A DNA stretch of 7,357 nucleotides from Acidobacteriota bacterium (GCA_029863825.1 JAOTUP010000089.1:1-7357), one strand, 5' to 3'; counted from the stretch's first letter, positions 1 to 6,150 are shown. Made by a program: numbers and translations. Notes: generated from the sequence alone by a model not told the origin.

Positions 1-105
1 TGGCGGCCACCCCTCGAGTTGGTCGACGATCTCCCGCCAGCCGGCGACGACCTCGGGGTCGGGAATCGTCTCGATATCGAAGGCAATGAGTGGACGTTCC
101 GACAT
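1..105 (-). CDS. 3'-5' exonuclease, PolB-like family (N-terminus only, cut by left window edge)
   Basis: Reading leftward from an ATG at 105, the first 35 codons are open to the window edge. The peptide begins MSERPLIAFDIETIPDPEVV. The FDIET motif (D10, E12) is the exo I motif of DEDD-type 3'-5' exonucleases. The 'DIETIPD' wording is typical of the stand-alone PolB-like exonuclease family (Pfam DNA_pol_B_exo2 type), whose proteins are usually about 230-300 residues. Family knowledge suggests metal-dependent trimming of DNA 3' ends, probably in DNA repair; the later acidic motifs lie outside the window and cannot be checked. The gene lies 123 bp downstream of glgB on the same strand. No clear Shine-Dalgarno sequence precedes the ATG, so the start is chosen on the motif position. 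The broad exonuclease class is fairly sure; the exact subfamily is less so. Confidence 0.72.
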   Translation of the reverse strand, partial: MSERPLIAFDIETIPDPEVVAGWREIVDQLEGWPP

Positions 106-119
106 AGCGGAGGCAGCCT

Positions 120-165
120 ACACCGGTGTCGCCACCTCGCGCAGTGGACGATGCCGCTCCACTGC
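120..165. promoter_or_regulatory. Hairpin and palindrome between glgB and the exonuclease gene
   Basis: GCAGTGGA at 141-148 and TCCACTGC at 158-165 form a perfect 8-bp inverted repeat with a 9-nt loop. A separate perfect 10-nt palindrome, ACACCGGTGT, lies at 120-129, about 15 bp before the exonuclease ATG on the minus strand. No T-run follows the hairpin in either direction, so it is not a standard intrinsic terminator. It could be a processing or attenuation structure, or an operator pair. The function is not shown by the sequence. Confidence 0.3.
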
Positions 166-228
166 AACCTCAGCGCTCACGAGGGCCGGCCGTCTGACGG
201 CAACCCGGTTCTCGCCTTTTCGGTCGGC

Positions 229-2082
229 TCACCCGACGCGTCGCGCAAAGACTGCCGCAAAAGGGGGCACATCGATGGCGAGCGAGAACTCGAACCCGTG
301 CGACGGCCGCGCCTCGGCGAAAAGCCGCCCTGGGCGACTGCCTCCGCCCCCGTAGCGCCTGTCATCACTGTTGAGAAGTGTCTTCCATCTGCCGCCCAGC
401 GGCACCCCGAGCCTGTGCCGATGCCATGGCTCGGGAGTGAAGTTGACCACCACCAGAAGCGGCTCCCGCGACGCGTCGTACCGTACAAAGCTCAGGACGC
501 TCCGAGCGCTGTCGTCTGCATCCACCCATGCGAAGCCCGCCGAGTCTGCATCTTGCTGGTGGAGAGCCGGCTCGTCACGCAGCAAGCGATTGAGATCTCG
601 CACCCAGCTCCCGATCCCCTTGTGGCCCGAGCGGCGAAGGAGACCCCAGTCGAGCTCGCCCTCGTGGTCCCACTCCGACCACTGGCCAAGTTCCCCTCCC
701 ATGAAAAGCAGCTTCTTACCCGGCTGCGCCCACATGTAGCCGTAGAGAAGCCGCAACTGGGCGAGGCGCTCCTCGCTGGTGCCGGGCATCTTGGAGGCCA
801 GCGAGCCCTTCACGTGCACGACCTCGTCGTGCGACAACGCCAGGACGAACCGCTCTGCAAACGCATAGAGCATCCGGAACGTTAAATCGTGATGATGAAA
901 CGTGCGGTGCACGGGATCTCGCCGCAGATAGGCCAACGTATCGTTCATCCACCCCATGTCCCATTTGAAATCAAAGCCCAAACCGCCCAGGTACTCGGGA
1001 CGTGTCACGCCCGGCCAGGAACTCGACTCCTCGGCGGCGACTATCACGCCGGGGAACTCTTCCCGTACCATCGCATTGAGCGAACGCAGAAACTCGATCG
1101 CCGCCAGATTCTCATTGCCGCCGTACTCGTTGGGCTCCCACTCCCCCGCGTCGCGCGAGAAGTCGAGATACAGCATCGACGCCACTGCATCGACGCGCAA
1201 CCCGTCGATATGGAAAGTCTCGAGCCACCAGCGCGCGCTCGAGAGCAAGAAGCTCCGCACCTGTCCTGACTCGTAGTTGAAAACGGCGCTGTTCCAGTCC
1301 GGGTGAAAACCCTTGCGCCTATCGGGGTGCTCGTACAGAGCCGAGCCACCGAATCGTGCCAGCCCGTGAAGATCGTTGGCGAAGTGACTCGGCACCCAAT
1401 CGAGGATGACTCCGATGCCTGCGCGGTGGAGCGTCTCGACGGCAGCCATGAGATCCTGCGGACTGCCATAGCGGCAGGTCGGCGCAAAATACCCGGTCGC
1501 CTGATAGCCCCACGAGCCGTAGAACGGGTGCTCGGCCAGCGGCAAGAGCTCGACGTGTGTAAAGCCGAGGTCGGAAACATAAGTCGCCAGCTCTCTAGCG
1601 GCCTGCCGATAATTGAGAAACGCACCGTTCGGACCCCGGCGCCACGAGCCAAGATGGGTCTCGTAAATGCTTATCGGCCGGTCCGCCGCCTGTCGCCGTG
1701 AGCGCTGCTTCATCCAGGCTCCGTCTCGCCAGCGGCGTCCGAGGTCACAGATGATGGCATCGGGAGCTGACGGCTCGGCGAACGACACCGCGAACGGATC
1801 GGCCCGGCTCTCCACGCGGCCGCGCGCTGTCGTGATCTCGTACGCGTAGCCTTGACCGGCACGCGCTCCCTGAACCCGGCCGGTCCAGATTCCCCCTCCC
1901 CGTCGTACGAGTGACTTGCCTCGCGGCGCGACCTCGCCGACCACTCGCACCGCTCGCGCTCGCGGCGCCCACACCGAAAACCCGACACCATTCGAATCGA
2001 GATGCGATCCGAGCTTGCGGTAGAGGGTCGAGTGGCGCCCGGCAGCGAAGGCGGCGAGATCATGTGTGGTCAAGGCACCCAT
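229..2082 (-). CDS. glgB: 1,4-alpha-glucan branching enzyme
   Basis: This glycogen branching enzyme cuts an alpha-1,4 glucan chain and re-attaches it as an alpha-1,6 branch in cytoplasmic glycogen synthesis. It is 617 aa from the ATG at 2082. An N-terminal sandwich domain (about 12-115, CBM48 region) precedes the GH13 barrel (about 138-500) and a C-terminal beta domain. Conserved blocks are YETHLGSWRR (140-149), DWVPSHF (228-234), GLRVDAV with nucleophile D298, AEES with acid/base E351, and SHDEVVH with D419. The start is set by GGGAGAG at 2089-2095, 6 nt upstream, and by 'LTTHDLAAFAAGRHSTLY', which matches the usual family N-terminus; an in-frame GTG at 2160 would add 26 residues. Two oddities stand out. 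The usual GDFNxW segment of the sandwich domain is absent (VVGEVAPRGK, 47-56). Block IV reads HVKGSL where HGKGSL is usual. Glycogen synthase and phosphorylase genes are not in view. Confidence 0.96.
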   Translation of the reverse strand: MGALTTHDLAAFAAGRHSTLYRKLGSHLDSNGVGFSVWAPRARAVRVVGEVAPRGKSLVRRGGGIWTGRVQGARAGQGYAYEITTARGRVESRADPFAVSFAEPSAPDAIICDLGRRWRDGAWMKQRSRRQAADRPISIYETHLGSWRRGPNGAFLNYRQAARELATYVSDLGFTHVELLPLAEHPFYGSWGYQATGYFAPTCRYGSPQDLMAAVETLHRAGIGVILDWVPSHFANDLHGLARFGGSALYEHPDRRKGFHPDWNSAVFNYESGQVRSFLLSSARWWLETFHIDGLRVDAVASMLYLDFSRDAGEWEPNEYGGNENLAAIEFLRSLNAMVREEFPGVIVAAEESSSWPGVTRPEYLGGLGFDFKWDMGWMNDTLAYLRRDPVHRTFHHHDLTFRMLYAFAERFVLALSHDEVVHVKGSLASKMPGTSEERLAQLRLLYGYMWAQPGKKLLFMGGELGQWSEWDHEGELDWGLLRRSGHKGIGSWVRDLNRLLRDEPALHQQDADSAGFAWVDADDSARSVLSFVRYDASREPLLVVVNFTPEPWHRHRLGVPLGGRWKTLLNSDDRRYGGGGSRPGRLFAEARPSHGFEFSLAIDVPPFAAVFARRVG

Positions 2083-2365
2083 CGTCGACTCTCCCGCCGA
2101 ATCCTGCCACTTCTCGGCCTCGGTCGCATACTCCTGCGACAGATCGCCCGCGCGCCGCACCGATCAGCCGTCGCCCAGGACCGACTCCGGCACGGTTCGT
2201 CCGCCTCGGTCACCCTGTCTTTGGTGCAGGTGCTCGCTCTGGAAGACCGTCCGCAGCCACTTGGCCGCCTGTCGCGTCGCTCTCGCCCACTCTCGGTAAG
2301 ACGTCGAAGGGAGCGCGTTTTGTCTGCACCCTGCGAGAGCGTCCTGAAAAACTCTTCGGAGACTA
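2083..2365 (-). other. Gap between DUF429 gene and glgB; possible decayed small ORF
   Basis: No complete gene is recognised in these 283 bp. A strong AGGAGG (plus-strand 2383-2388, inside the end of the DUF429 gene) lies 13 nt before a TTG at 2369-2367 that overlaps the DUF429 stop as TTGA, a layout seen in coupled genes. That frame begins LIVSEEFFRTLSQGADKTRS and then turns arginine-rich and non-coding in character. From about 2305 to a TGA at 2164-2166 the glgB frame instead reads plausibly (SYREWARATRQAAKWLRTVF, then FQSEHLHQ), with G or C at most third positions. After that stop, the 26 codons before the glgB ATG (DLSQEYATEAEKWQDSAGES) also look coding-like. This could be a frameshifted small gene, a relic, or chance in GC-rich DNA. 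No family was recognised. Confidence 0.25.
2089..2095 (-). promoter_or_regulatory. Ribosome binding site of glgB
   Basis: GGGAGAG on the minus strand sits 6 nt before the ATG at 2082. It decides the 617-aa start over the in-frame GTG at 2160, which has no comparable site. Confidence 0.6.
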
Positions 2366-3175
2366 TCAATCCAGCCTGGAAACCTCCTGACGAGGATGCC
2401 AGATCTCTCCTTCCAGGCAACATGGACTCTCCGCCAGTTGCTCGAGGCGGGTGAACTCCTCCCGATGCCTGCTCATCTCGAGCGCCGCCACCAGTGCATC
2501 GAAGGCGTCGTCGCTGTCCTCCGCTGCTCGCCGGGACTCGCTATCGAGTGTCGGGTAGCGCCGTCGCAGAAAGAGGCGGCGCTCTTGCCGGCTCGACTTC
2601 TTTACCGTTCCCATGAACAGTCGAGGCCAGATCTCGACGACGAGAGGGGTGCTTGGCACATCGAACGGCCAAATCGAGAATCCCGCCTCGCGCAGTCTTT
2701 GGATGACCGGCATGCCGCGCAGGCTTCCCACGCCTACGGCGCCGGCGCCGCCGATCTGAAACACCGACATCGGTGCCAAGCCGCTCTCCTCGGCAACCGC
2801 GATTTCAGTTCGCCGCATGAGCGTCGAGCCCAGCAGCGGCTTCTTCTTTCCCGGCTTTCCCCAGAAAGGGAAGGGGCAGTGCTCGAGCCAGGCCTCACCG
2901 AGCAGTGACGCCTCGCCCCAGACAGTCTCTATGCGATGGTGGGCGCGCTTCTCGAGGAATGCCGCAGGGAACGAGAAGGCGAAATCGAACCCGACCGCAA
3001 AGTTCGAATCACGCGTCGCTTCGTCGATGAGACAGGCAGCGACCTCGTCTCGCGTCCTTCCGTTCTCGAGCCGCCTCACCTCGCCGCCGGCAACCTCGCA
3101 GAGCCAGATCTTGCGCCGAGCGGCCTTGCGGTCGCCCGACCAGTCGACTGCGAAAACGCGGCTCACCGTCCTCAT
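2366..3175 (-). CDS. DUF429-type protein with predicted RNase H-like fold
   Basis: This 269-aa cytoplasmic protein resembles the DUF429 family, which is predicted to be RNase H-like nucleases without an established substrate. Visible landmarks are an N-terminal strand with an acidic residue (VFAVDWSG, D11), a second strand VGFDFAFSFP (61-70, D64), the EIWPR segment (181-185), and a C-terminal acidic helix DSDDAFDALVAAL (220-232). The spread of acidic residues fits a metal-dependent RNase H-like active site, but this is inferred. The ATG at 3175 was chosen because the first core strand starts seven codons later. Its ribosome site is weak, and in-frame ATGs at 3223 and 3229 would add 16 or 18 residues that look like filler. 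The gene is divergent from the protease gene at 3418, with 242 bp between them. It may be read together with glgB downstream, though no functional link is known. Confidence 0.7.
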   Translation of the reverse strand: MRTVSRVFAVDWSGDRKAARRKIWLCEVAGGEVRRLENGRTRDEVAACLIDEATRDSNFAVGFDFAFSFPAAFLEKRAHHRIETVWGEASLLGEAWLEHCPFPFWGKPGKKKPLLGSTLMRRTEIAVAEESGLAPMSVFQIGGAGAVGVGSLRGMPVIQRLREAGFSIWPFDVPSTPLVVEIWPRLFMGTVKKSSRQERRLFLRRRYPTLDSESRRAAEDSDDAFDALVAALEMSRHREEFTRLEQLAESPCCLEGEIWHPRQEVSRLD

Positions 3176-3417
3176 CCGAGCTTCGTTCGACAGGATACCG
3201 CTTCCGCCGCGTCCCTCGCCCATGAACATGCTGCATCAGCTGTGGATCGATGGCGATCGCGGTGACGAGGTGGATGCCGAGAATCTCAGGCTGCATGGTC
3301 TGGTTTACTTTCACTCGTGTGCCGAATCTCGAGTAACTCCTATCGCGTCGGGATGGCCGCAACTCGATGCGGCATCGCAACCGAAACAGGGCCACCCGCA
3401 CTCTCGTATGCTCTTTC

Positions 3418-4161
3418 ATGGACCAATTAGACCGACTGCTGTCGACTGTCGGAGAGCTGCTCGTCTCGAGCAAGGCGGCGAAGATCGGCGAGATCGGCGC
3501 GCTCTTTGCCGTCGCCTGGGTCGTCCTCCGGCTCGGCGCACCTTTCGCCGGGGAAAACCCTCTGGCAAAGCAGGGCGTAGTCTGGATCGCCAACATCCTC
3601 ATGCTCGCGACCGTCTGGTTGGGCCTGCGCCTCAGAGGAGAGGGCTGGGCTCACCTCGGGCTGCGCCGCGGCGTGATCCACCGCCGGGCGCTGTGGGGAG
3701 CGGTGTGGCGATCGCTCGTCGTCTGCGCGGCAGCGATCGCCTCTGCCGCCATCGGCTCGATCGTCGGCGCCAACCTCGTCGGCATTCCCGAGCAAGCGGA
3801 TCTCTCCGGGTACAACTACCTGAGCGGCAACCTGCCAATGCTCATCCTCGCTCTCCTGGGTGTATACGTCGTCTCCTCATTCGGCGAGGAGGTCATCTAT
3901 CGCGGCTTTCTCATCACTCGCATCGCCGAGCTCGCCGACGGCGGAAAAACCGCATTGCGCGTGGCGATCATAGTCAGCTCGGTCATCTTCGGGCTCATCC
4001 ACTACGAATGGGGCGCCATGGGAATGCTCCAGACGGGCCTCATGGGGCTGGCGCTCGCCATTTCCTACCTGATGGTGAAGCGAAACCTCTGGGTCCTTGT
4101 CCTCGCCCACGCCTACCTGGACACCGTTCTCCTGGTGCAGCTCTACTTCGCGCCGCAGTAG
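3418..4161 (+). CDS. CPBP-family (CAAX/Abi-type) intramembrane metalloprotease
   Basis: This is a 247-aa polytopic membrane protein of the CPBP family, relatives of the eukaryotic CAAX protease Rce1. The three family motifs are present in order: EEVIYRG with E157, E158 and R162; FGLIH with H195 at the end of a membrane helix; and HAYLDT with H231 and D235. About seven hydrophobic stretches can be seen (near 28-40, 55-72, 95-120, 138-154, 181-195, 202-219 and 224-245). Known members cleave membrane-bound peptides or serve in bacteriocin self-immunity and protein maturation; the substrate here cannot be told. The start is the ATG of MDQLDRLL; an in-frame ATG at 3367 would add 17 arginine-rich residues and is less likely. 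No good Shine-Dalgarno is seen. The gene ends 32 bp before a nitrate reductase remnant, with no functional tie apparent. Confidence 0.88.
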   Translation: MDQLDRLLSTVGELLVSSKAAKIGEIGALFAVAWVVLRLGAPFAGENPLAKQGVVWIANILMLATVWLGLRLRGEGWAHLGLRRGVIHRRALWGAVWRSLVVCAAAIASAAIGSIVGANLVGIPEQADLSGYNYLSGNLPMLILALLGVYVVSSFGEEVIYRGFLITRIAELADGGKTALRVAIIVSSVIFGLIHYEWGAMGMLQTGLMGLALAISYLMVKRNLWVLVLAHAYLDTVLLVQLYFAPQ

Positions 4162-4165
4162 GCGG

Positions 4166-4177
4166 CGCGGCGCCGCG
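4166..4177. repeat. GC palindrome just after the protease stop codon
   Basis: A perfect 12-nt palindrome, CGCGGCGCCGCG, begins 5 bp after the CPBP gene stop and lies between it and the nitrate reductase remnant. It has no loop and no T-run, so a terminator role is doubtful. It may mark the deletion junction or be chance in GC-rich DNA. Confidence 0.25.
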
Positions 4178-4193
4178 GCCGAATTCCAGACCC

Positions 4194-4460
4194 GTGATTC
4201 GGGCTCTCAACCCAAAGGCCGGCAGTCACATCACCAAGATGATGCGCGATCTCGAGGACGGCTCACTCAAGTGGCTCTGGGTCCAGGTCACAAATCCGTT
4301 CCAGTCCACCGCCAACGCCAACCACTGGATCGAAGCGGCGCGACGGATGGAGAACTTCATCGTCGTCACGGACGTCTACCAGACGCTCTCGGCCCAGGTG
4401 GCCGATCTCATCCTGCCATCGGCGATGCACTTCGAACGGTGGGCTTCCGAGGCACGCTAG
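4194..4460 (+). pseudogene. Remnant of a periplasmic-type nitrate reductase catalytic subunit (NapA-like)
   Basis: About 89 codons encode an internal piece of a molybdopterin oxidoreductase of the NapA/assimilatory nitrate reductase type. Recognisable blocks are MMRDLEDGSLKWLWVQVTNP, a stretch ending in IEAARRMENFIVV, then TDVYQTLSAQVADLILPSAM. In intact enzymes (about 750-900 aa) the latter leads into EKWGAYGNAERRT. Here homology stops right after HFERW, and the frame ends at TAG 4458-4460. The N-terminal iron-sulfur domain, the cofactor-binding parts and the whole C-terminal domain are missing. A GTG at 4194 could formally open the frame, but there is no ribosome site, and a fragment this short could not bind cofactor or reduce nitrate. 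No other nap or nas gene is in view. I read it as a relic left by deletion. Family identity is strong; the precise subfamily is not settled. Confidence 0.82.
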
Positions 4461-4556
4461 CGCTCTCGACCCTGTCGTTCGCGCGTCGTCAGGCAGGGCG
4501 CCACCGAAGCGCTCATCTCGAGGACGCCGCGGGGCGAGAAGTGTGGCGCCGGCTCA

Positions 4557-4570
4557 GGAGCTGTCGCTCC
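4557..4570 (-). terminator. Weak hairpin after the CHK-motif gene
   Basis: GGAGC (4557-4561) and GCTCC (4566-4570) make a 5-bp stem with a 4-nt loop, starting 9 nt past the stop codon of the minus-strand gene at 4580. No U-tract follows, so it could only be a weak or factor-dependent terminator. Confidence 0.2.
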
Positions 4571-4579
4571 GGCGATGAG

Positions 4580-4804
4580 CTAGCGACAGACGCCCGGCGT
4601 GTCGCCGTGGTTCAGGTGCGCCTCGAGTGCCGCCTCACCCACTTCGAGCGTTTTCTTGCCCTTGTGACAGACGCGAACTTTTTCGCCACCCGGAGAATCA
4701 TCGACGATGAGAGCGGCGCAGCCGTTGAAGATCAGAACCGCGAGCGCCGCGGCGACAAGCGACAGGGTGCCGGCTTTCCTTGCTCGAGCTCCTATCCAAC
4801 GCAT
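4580..4804 (-). CDS. Small exported protein with a CHK...HxxHGD...C motif (probable lipoprotein)
   Basis: This is a 74-aa protein. Residues 1-28 form a signal peptide with a basic start (MRWIGARARK) and a hydrophobic core (LSLVAAALAVLIF). FNGC with C29 resembles a loose lipobox, so lipid anchoring is likely but not certain. The mature part holds a compact motif: VCHKGKKTLEV (45-55), HLNHGDTPGVC (63-73), with C46, H47, H63, H66, D68 and C73. Similar CHK...HGD...C segments recur in secreted bacterial proteins, often as a short C-terminal module; no function is established to my knowledge. The Cys/His/Asp set could bind a metal or form a C46-C73 disulfide, which is inference. The start is fixed by AGGAGG at 4812-4817, seven bases upstream. 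It is divergent from a thioredoxin lipoprotein gene, 178 bp away. Confidence 0.85.
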   Translation of the reverse strand: MRWIGARARKAGTLSLVAAALAVLIFNGCAALIVDDSPGGEKVRVCHKGKKTLEVGEAALEAHLNHGDTPGVCR

Positions 4805-4811
4805 AGTGAAT

Positions 4812-4817
4812 CCTCCT
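4812..4817 (-). promoter_or_regulatory. Strong Shine-Dalgarno of the CHK-motif gene
   Basis: AAAGGAGG on the minus strand, with the AGGAGG core 7 nt before the ATG at 4804. It settles the start against the longer open frame reaching back to 5083, and suggests this small gene is well translated. Confidence 0.8.
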
Positions 4818-4982
4818 TTGTTTACAGAGAGACTATTCTCTTCCATGTCGATGCGATATCGAATGCGTAGCGTCTCCCCATTGGAGATCCGCCGGAAAGT
4901 GCCGAACCCTGCGACCACAGCTGTCGCCGGCGTGGCGCGATGCACATCGATGGCTGAAGGCCTGGCGTATTCTCGGAGCGTG

Positions 4983-5573
4983 ATGTCAGCGAGTCGACGG
5001 GTCCTGCTCCTGCTCCTCCACCTGGCGTCCGTTCTCCTCGCCGCCTGCGGAACCGAGTACGACGATCGCTTCGAGGGCGTCATGTCGGACAGAAGCTACG
5101 GCGACCAGCTGACCGCCGACGGCTGCCGCCTACGGCCCGATGGTCGCGGCGAGCCGACCTGCATCGACCGCTTCGCCGGCCGCTTCGTCTGGGCCGACTA
5201 TGCGGCGCCCTGGTGCCCGCCGTGCGTCGATCAGGTGCCGGCGCTCAAGCAACTCGACGCCGAGCTCGGCGAAGAGGTCGTCTTTTTGACCGTCATGACG
5301 AGTGTCACGCCCGGGTACCGCTCCATCCCCGCCGCCGCGACCGCTGCCGGTTGGGCGGAGCGATTCGACCTCGACCCGACCCGCGTCGTTGCCGCTGACA
5401 ATCTGTGGGGGATGACCATCCCGACACACATCCTCTACTCCCCGACCGGCCAGTCGCTCTATCGCTCGACCGGGTATCTCCCAGCAGCCGCCATGCGCGA
5501 GATCCTGGAGCGGCGCATCGCCGACTGGCGACGATGGCAGGCAACCGGCGATCGCGCCGACTGGATGCGCTAA
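4983..5573 (+). CDS. Thioredoxin-fold lipoprotein (TlpA/ResA-like) with WCPPC active site
   Basis: This is a 196-aa envelope thiol-disulfide protein. The signal peptide (1-21) is very hydrophobic (RRVLLLLLHLASVLLAAC) and ends in a good lipobox, LLAAC, with C22 as the lipid-bearing residue. The thioredoxin domain holds YAAPWCPPC with active-site cysteines C78 and C81, and the cis-proline loop TIPTH with P147. Together they define a TlpA/ResA/DsbE-like oxidoreductase, usually a reductant of extracytoplasmic disulfides, for instance in cytochrome c maturation. Two further cysteines, C48 and C60, lie just before the domain and could form a structural or resolving disulfide. The start may be ATG 4983 or the adjacent GTG 4980; GGAG at 4975-4978 is the only ribosome-site candidate. 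No cytochrome maturation genes are in view, so the partner protein is unknown; the divergent Cys-containing small protein is one candidate. Confidence 0.9.
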   Translation: MSASRRVLLLLLHLASVLLAACGTEYDDRFEGVMSDRSYGDQLTADGCRLRPDGRGEPTCIDRFAGRFVWADYAAPWCPPCVDQVPALKQLDAELGEEVVFLTVMTSVTPGYRSIPAAATAAGWAERFDLDPTRVVAADNLWGMTIPTHILYSPTGQSLYRSTGYLPAAAMREILERRIADWRRWQATGDRADWMR

Positions 5574-5651
5574 CCGCCAATCTCCGGTCCGCGGTGATTC
5601 GTCTGGTCCAGCTTCTGATATCCTGCCGCGCGTCCTACACAACAATTTGAA

Positions 5652-5658
5652 GAGGGAG
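5652..5658 (+). promoter_or_regulatory. Ribosome binding site of the small secreted protein gene
   Basis: GAGGGAG lies 6 nt before the ATG at 5665. It favours that start over the in-frame TTG at 5647, and places the signal peptide at the very N-terminus. Confidence 0.6.
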
Positions 5659-5664
5659 ACTGAC

Positions 5665-6120
5665 ATGCAGAGGAAAAGTGTTCTTATCGCACTCATTATC
5701 GGGCTCAGCGCCACCATCGCGTTCGCGGATCTCGAGCCGTGGAAGGACTACGAAGTCAGCGACGCGGTCTGGGCAGTGACGACGGTCAAGGTCGATCCCA
5801 ACATGGGAGACGCCTATCTCGAAGGCATCGCACAGACGTGGGCCGCCAGCAACGAGGTTGCCAAAGGGCTGGGGCAGATCGAAGAGTACGCCATCTATCG
5901 CAGCGACCTCCCGCAAAGCGGCGACTTCAATCTGCTGCTCGTCGTCAAGTTTGCCAAGACAGAGGACTTGGCGCCCAACAAGGCGCGCTATGAGGCCTTC
6001 ATGGCCAAATGGGGCGAAGAGCGGCAGAAAGCCTCCACCGAGAAGGCGCAGCGGGACTACCCAGGAATGCGCAACATCACCGGACAGTACAACTTCCGTA
6101 AGATCGAGCTGAAAAAGTAA
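5665..6120 (+). CDS. Small secreted protein of unknown function, possible dimeric alpha/beta-barrel fold
   Basis: This 151-aa protein has a clear Sec signal peptide (QRKSVLIALIIGLSATIAFA) with likely cleavage after A21, giving a periplasmic or secreted mature protein of about 130 aa. No lipobox cysteine is present, and the protein has no cysteine at all. The mature chain alternates strands and helices: VWAVTTVKVDP (35-45), a helix around DAYLEGIAQTWAASNEVAKG (49-68), EEYAIYRSDL, NLLLVVKFAK (89-98), then a charged helix (about 103-130). This order resembles the ferredoxin-like dimeric alpha/beta-barrel proteins (ABM/NIPSNAP-type), but that is a fold guess, not a recognised family. It lies 91 bp downstream of the thioredoxin lipoprotein on the same strand with its own good ribosome site. 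Whether the two genes share a transcript cannot be told. Confidence 0.82.
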   Translation: MQRKSVLIALIIGLSATIAFADLEPWKDYEVSDAVWAVTTVKVDPNMGDAYLEGIAQTWAASNEVAKGLGQIEEYAIYRSDLPQSGDFNLLLVVKFAKTEDLAPNKARYEAFMAKWGEERQKASTEKAQRDYPGMRNITGQYNFRKIELKK

Positions 6121-6135
6121 GAGCGAACTTCGCTC
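6121..6135 (-). terminator. Candidate intrinsic terminator for leftward transcripts
   Basis: GAGCGAA (6121-6127) and TTCGCTC (6129-6135) form a perfect inverted repeat, likely a 5-bp stem with a 5-nt loop. Read on the minus strand, the stem is followed directly by TTACTTTTT, as an intrinsic terminator would be. It lies about 190 bp past the end of the oxidoreductase gene and abuts the stop codon of the plus-strand gene at 6120. In the plus direction no T-run follows. Confidence 0.4.
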
Positions 6136-6150
6136 CATGTCCCCGAGGCG

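Noticed and set aside
189..201. Small inverted repeat GCCGTC-TGACGGC as a glgB terminator
   Set aside because: The stem is short with almost no loop and no T-run follows on the minus strand. It is too weak to call.
19..885. A 288-codon open frame on the plus strand
   Set aside because: It lies antisense to glgB and the exonuclease start, is rich in Arg, Pro and His, and matches no family. It is a shadow of GC-rich coding DNA.
2817..4460. A 547-codon plus-strand frame joining several regions
   Set aside because: It runs antisense to the DUF429 gene and out of frame through the protease gene, with arginine-rich content. Only its last 89 codons (nitrate reductase remnant) are real.
4097..4870. 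A 257-codon plus-strand frame
   Set aside because: It overlaps the protease, the remnant and the well-supported minus-strand CHK gene in the wrong phase, and shows no recognisable domain.
4707..4982. N-terminal extension of the thioredoxin lipoprotein gene to 4707
   Set aside because: It would bury the signal peptide and lipobox far inside the protein and overlap the CHK gene.
4805..5083. N-terminal extension of the CHK-motif gene to 5083
   Set aside because: The ATG at 4804 has a perfect AGGAGG seven bases upstream and starts a signal peptide. The extension overlaps the divergent thioredoxin gene.
5130..5717. A 195-codon minus-strand frame
   Set aside because: It is antisense to the thioredoxin gene, with no domain and atypical composition.
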